A stretch of 22,647 bases of DNA from JAAYAY01 sp964429355 (GTDB taxonomy: Bacteria > Planctomycetota > Planctomycetia > Pirellulales > Thermoguttaceae), in assembly GCA_964429355.1 (NCBI GenBank), contig CAYSCH010000126.1:1-22647 (forward strand), given 5' to 3'. Made by a program: the position numbers and the translations under genes. The notes beneath the pieces were generated by a model that saw only the letters and a program-made list of their open reading frames with translations, searched no databases and was not told the origin of the DNA. Below, one piece after another: positions 21,817-22,647 of this stretch; position 1 is the first letter of the stretch, and the number at the start of each line of letters is the position of its first letter.

Positions 21817-22647
21817 CTATCGGGTGCCCGAGACGGCCGCCCGGGGTATGTCGACCTCCAGGGGTTTTTCAACTGTGACCGCCCCAGCAACGATCGTCTC
21901 GCGGCGTGTGATCGCAATCCTGTAATCCATGATCTCGTCCCGTGATGCCTTTTCGTACTCGAAGGTATGCCGCACGATCCCTACATCGCGATTGAAACGA
22001 TGAATGCTCCGCTCGGGCGTTGGATCCATCGCGATTTTCAACCCGTGGACGTCACCGCCGGGCCCGTGCCGTTCGATGAGAATCACCCGCGCGGCGCCTT
22101 GCGGATCGGTCTGGCGAACGTCGAGCTCGAGCGTGGCCTCACTCTCCGCAATCTTCAGCGGGCTTCCGCGGGGCAGGTCTCGAACCGCGATCACCTGATC
22201 CGGCGGAGATCCCGCATGTTTCACCCACACCTGCAGGCGGGCGGAACGGGCATCGAGTGGCCAGTTCAAGGCGGTGCACGACAGAATCGGGACCGGGCGG
22301 TAGGGCTCGAACTGGAGATCGTAAAACGCGTATTCGGGATAGCTCGGGGTTCCCCGTTGGTCGAGCGGCTGAATCTGAATCCAGGCTTCGACCGGCCGCG
22401 GGCTGAAGTCGGCCGCCACGGCGTTCTGGACCGACAGGGGAAAACTCACGGCGGTACCTCGCCACTCCGGCAGGTGGGCGGCGATGTAGAACGATTGCGA
22501 CGGGTTTTGCGGGTTGGGGACCTGATCGCGGAAATCGCGACATCCCTTTTCGTAGCGCTCGTGTACCAGACGCACCTCGCCCGTGCGAGGATCGTTCTGC
22601 ATGACCAATTCAATCGCCTCGCCGCCCGCCAGTTCCACCTGCCTCCC
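21817..22647 (-). CDS. Protein of unknown function (5' end off window)
   Basis: The frame is open from the right edge to a TAG at 21817-21819, giving at least 276 residues. An in-frame GTG at 22638 is not convincing as the start because the frame continues upstream of it to the window edge. The visible part is rich in predicted beta strands and charged residues, with no membrane segment, signal peptide or Cys pattern in view. I recognise no domain. Recurrent features are aromatic/Pro-rich stretches (PSYPEYAFYDLQFEPYRPVP), a central LQVWVKHAG, and a late segment containing MDYRIAITRRETIVAGAVTVEKPLEVDIP. It precedes the kinase by 111 bp on the same strand, so a linked role is possible but unproven. 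Confidence 0.75.
   Translation of the reverse strand, partial: GRQVELAGGEAIELVMQNDPRTGEVRLVHERYEKGCRDFRDQVPNPQNPSQSFYIAAHLPEWRGTAVSFPLSVQNAVAADFSPRPVEAWIQIQPLDQRGTPSYPEYAFYDLQFEPYRPVPILSCTALNWPLDARSARLQVWVKHAGSPPDQVIAVRDLPRGSPLKIAESEATLELDVRQTDPQGAARVILIERHGPGGDVHGLKIAMDPTPERSIHRFNRDVGIVRHTFEYEKASRDEIMDYRIAITRRETIVAGAVTVEKPLEVDIPRAAVSGTR

Noticed and set aside
1..22647. CRISPR array, insertion sequence, prophage or rRNA/tRNA genes
   Set aside because: No regularly spaced repeats, transposase, integrase, phage structural gene or structural RNA was seen on either strand.

Overview
The window looks like chromosomal DNA from a planctomycete, probably near Pirellulales. The base composition is GC-rich. 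The gene content is typical of that group: a VIT/von Willebrand A protein, a DUF1080 (3-keto-disaccharide hydrolase) protein, a PQQ-type beta-propeller protein with the family's DWPQWLGPQRD start, a zinc-ribbon membrane protein, a Ser/Thr kinase fused to TPRs, and long secreted proteins of unknown function. Taxonomy is inferred from gene content only. I saw no rRNA, tRNA, CRISPR array or transposase.

Layout. Positions 1-1946 (minus) hold most of a DinG/XPD-type helicase that runs off the left edge. Then, on plus: a zinc-ribbon multi-pass membrane protein (2275-3405), an EamA/DMT transporter (3552-4538) and an exported PQQ-like beta-propeller protein (4762-6255). On minus: a DUF1080 protein (6385-7074) preceded by a VIT-VWA protein (7387-9789). 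On plus: a tandem-ACT protein (10397-10852), a membrane-anchored endonuclease/exonuclease/phosphatase protein (11278-12279) and a DUF4173/DUF4153-like membrane protein (12555-14279).

The centrepiece lies at 14417-19281. Two divergent paralogues of a secreted, Cys-rich, HEAT-like plus beta-barrel-like protein share a 555-bp inverted repeat (15855-16409 and 17013-17567). The arms differ at one position that I found, while the rest of each gene is strongly diverged. The 603-bp spacer holds both promoter regions, both start codons and both signal peptides. The arms are phased so that inverting the spacer would swap promoters and signal peptides between the genes without breaking either frame. This points to ongoing gene conversion and possibly a recombinational expression switch. 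The spacer also carries three copies of an 8-mer, GTTCGTGC.

On the right, on minus, a partial gene of unknown function (21817 to the edge) precedes a Ser/Thr kinase-TM-TPR protein (19336-21705), probably co-directionally transcribed.

Most genes stand alone or in short co-directional sets with hairpins between them. No single pathway links the whole window. Regulatory calls (promoters, operators, terminators) come from pattern reading only and carry low to moderate confidence.
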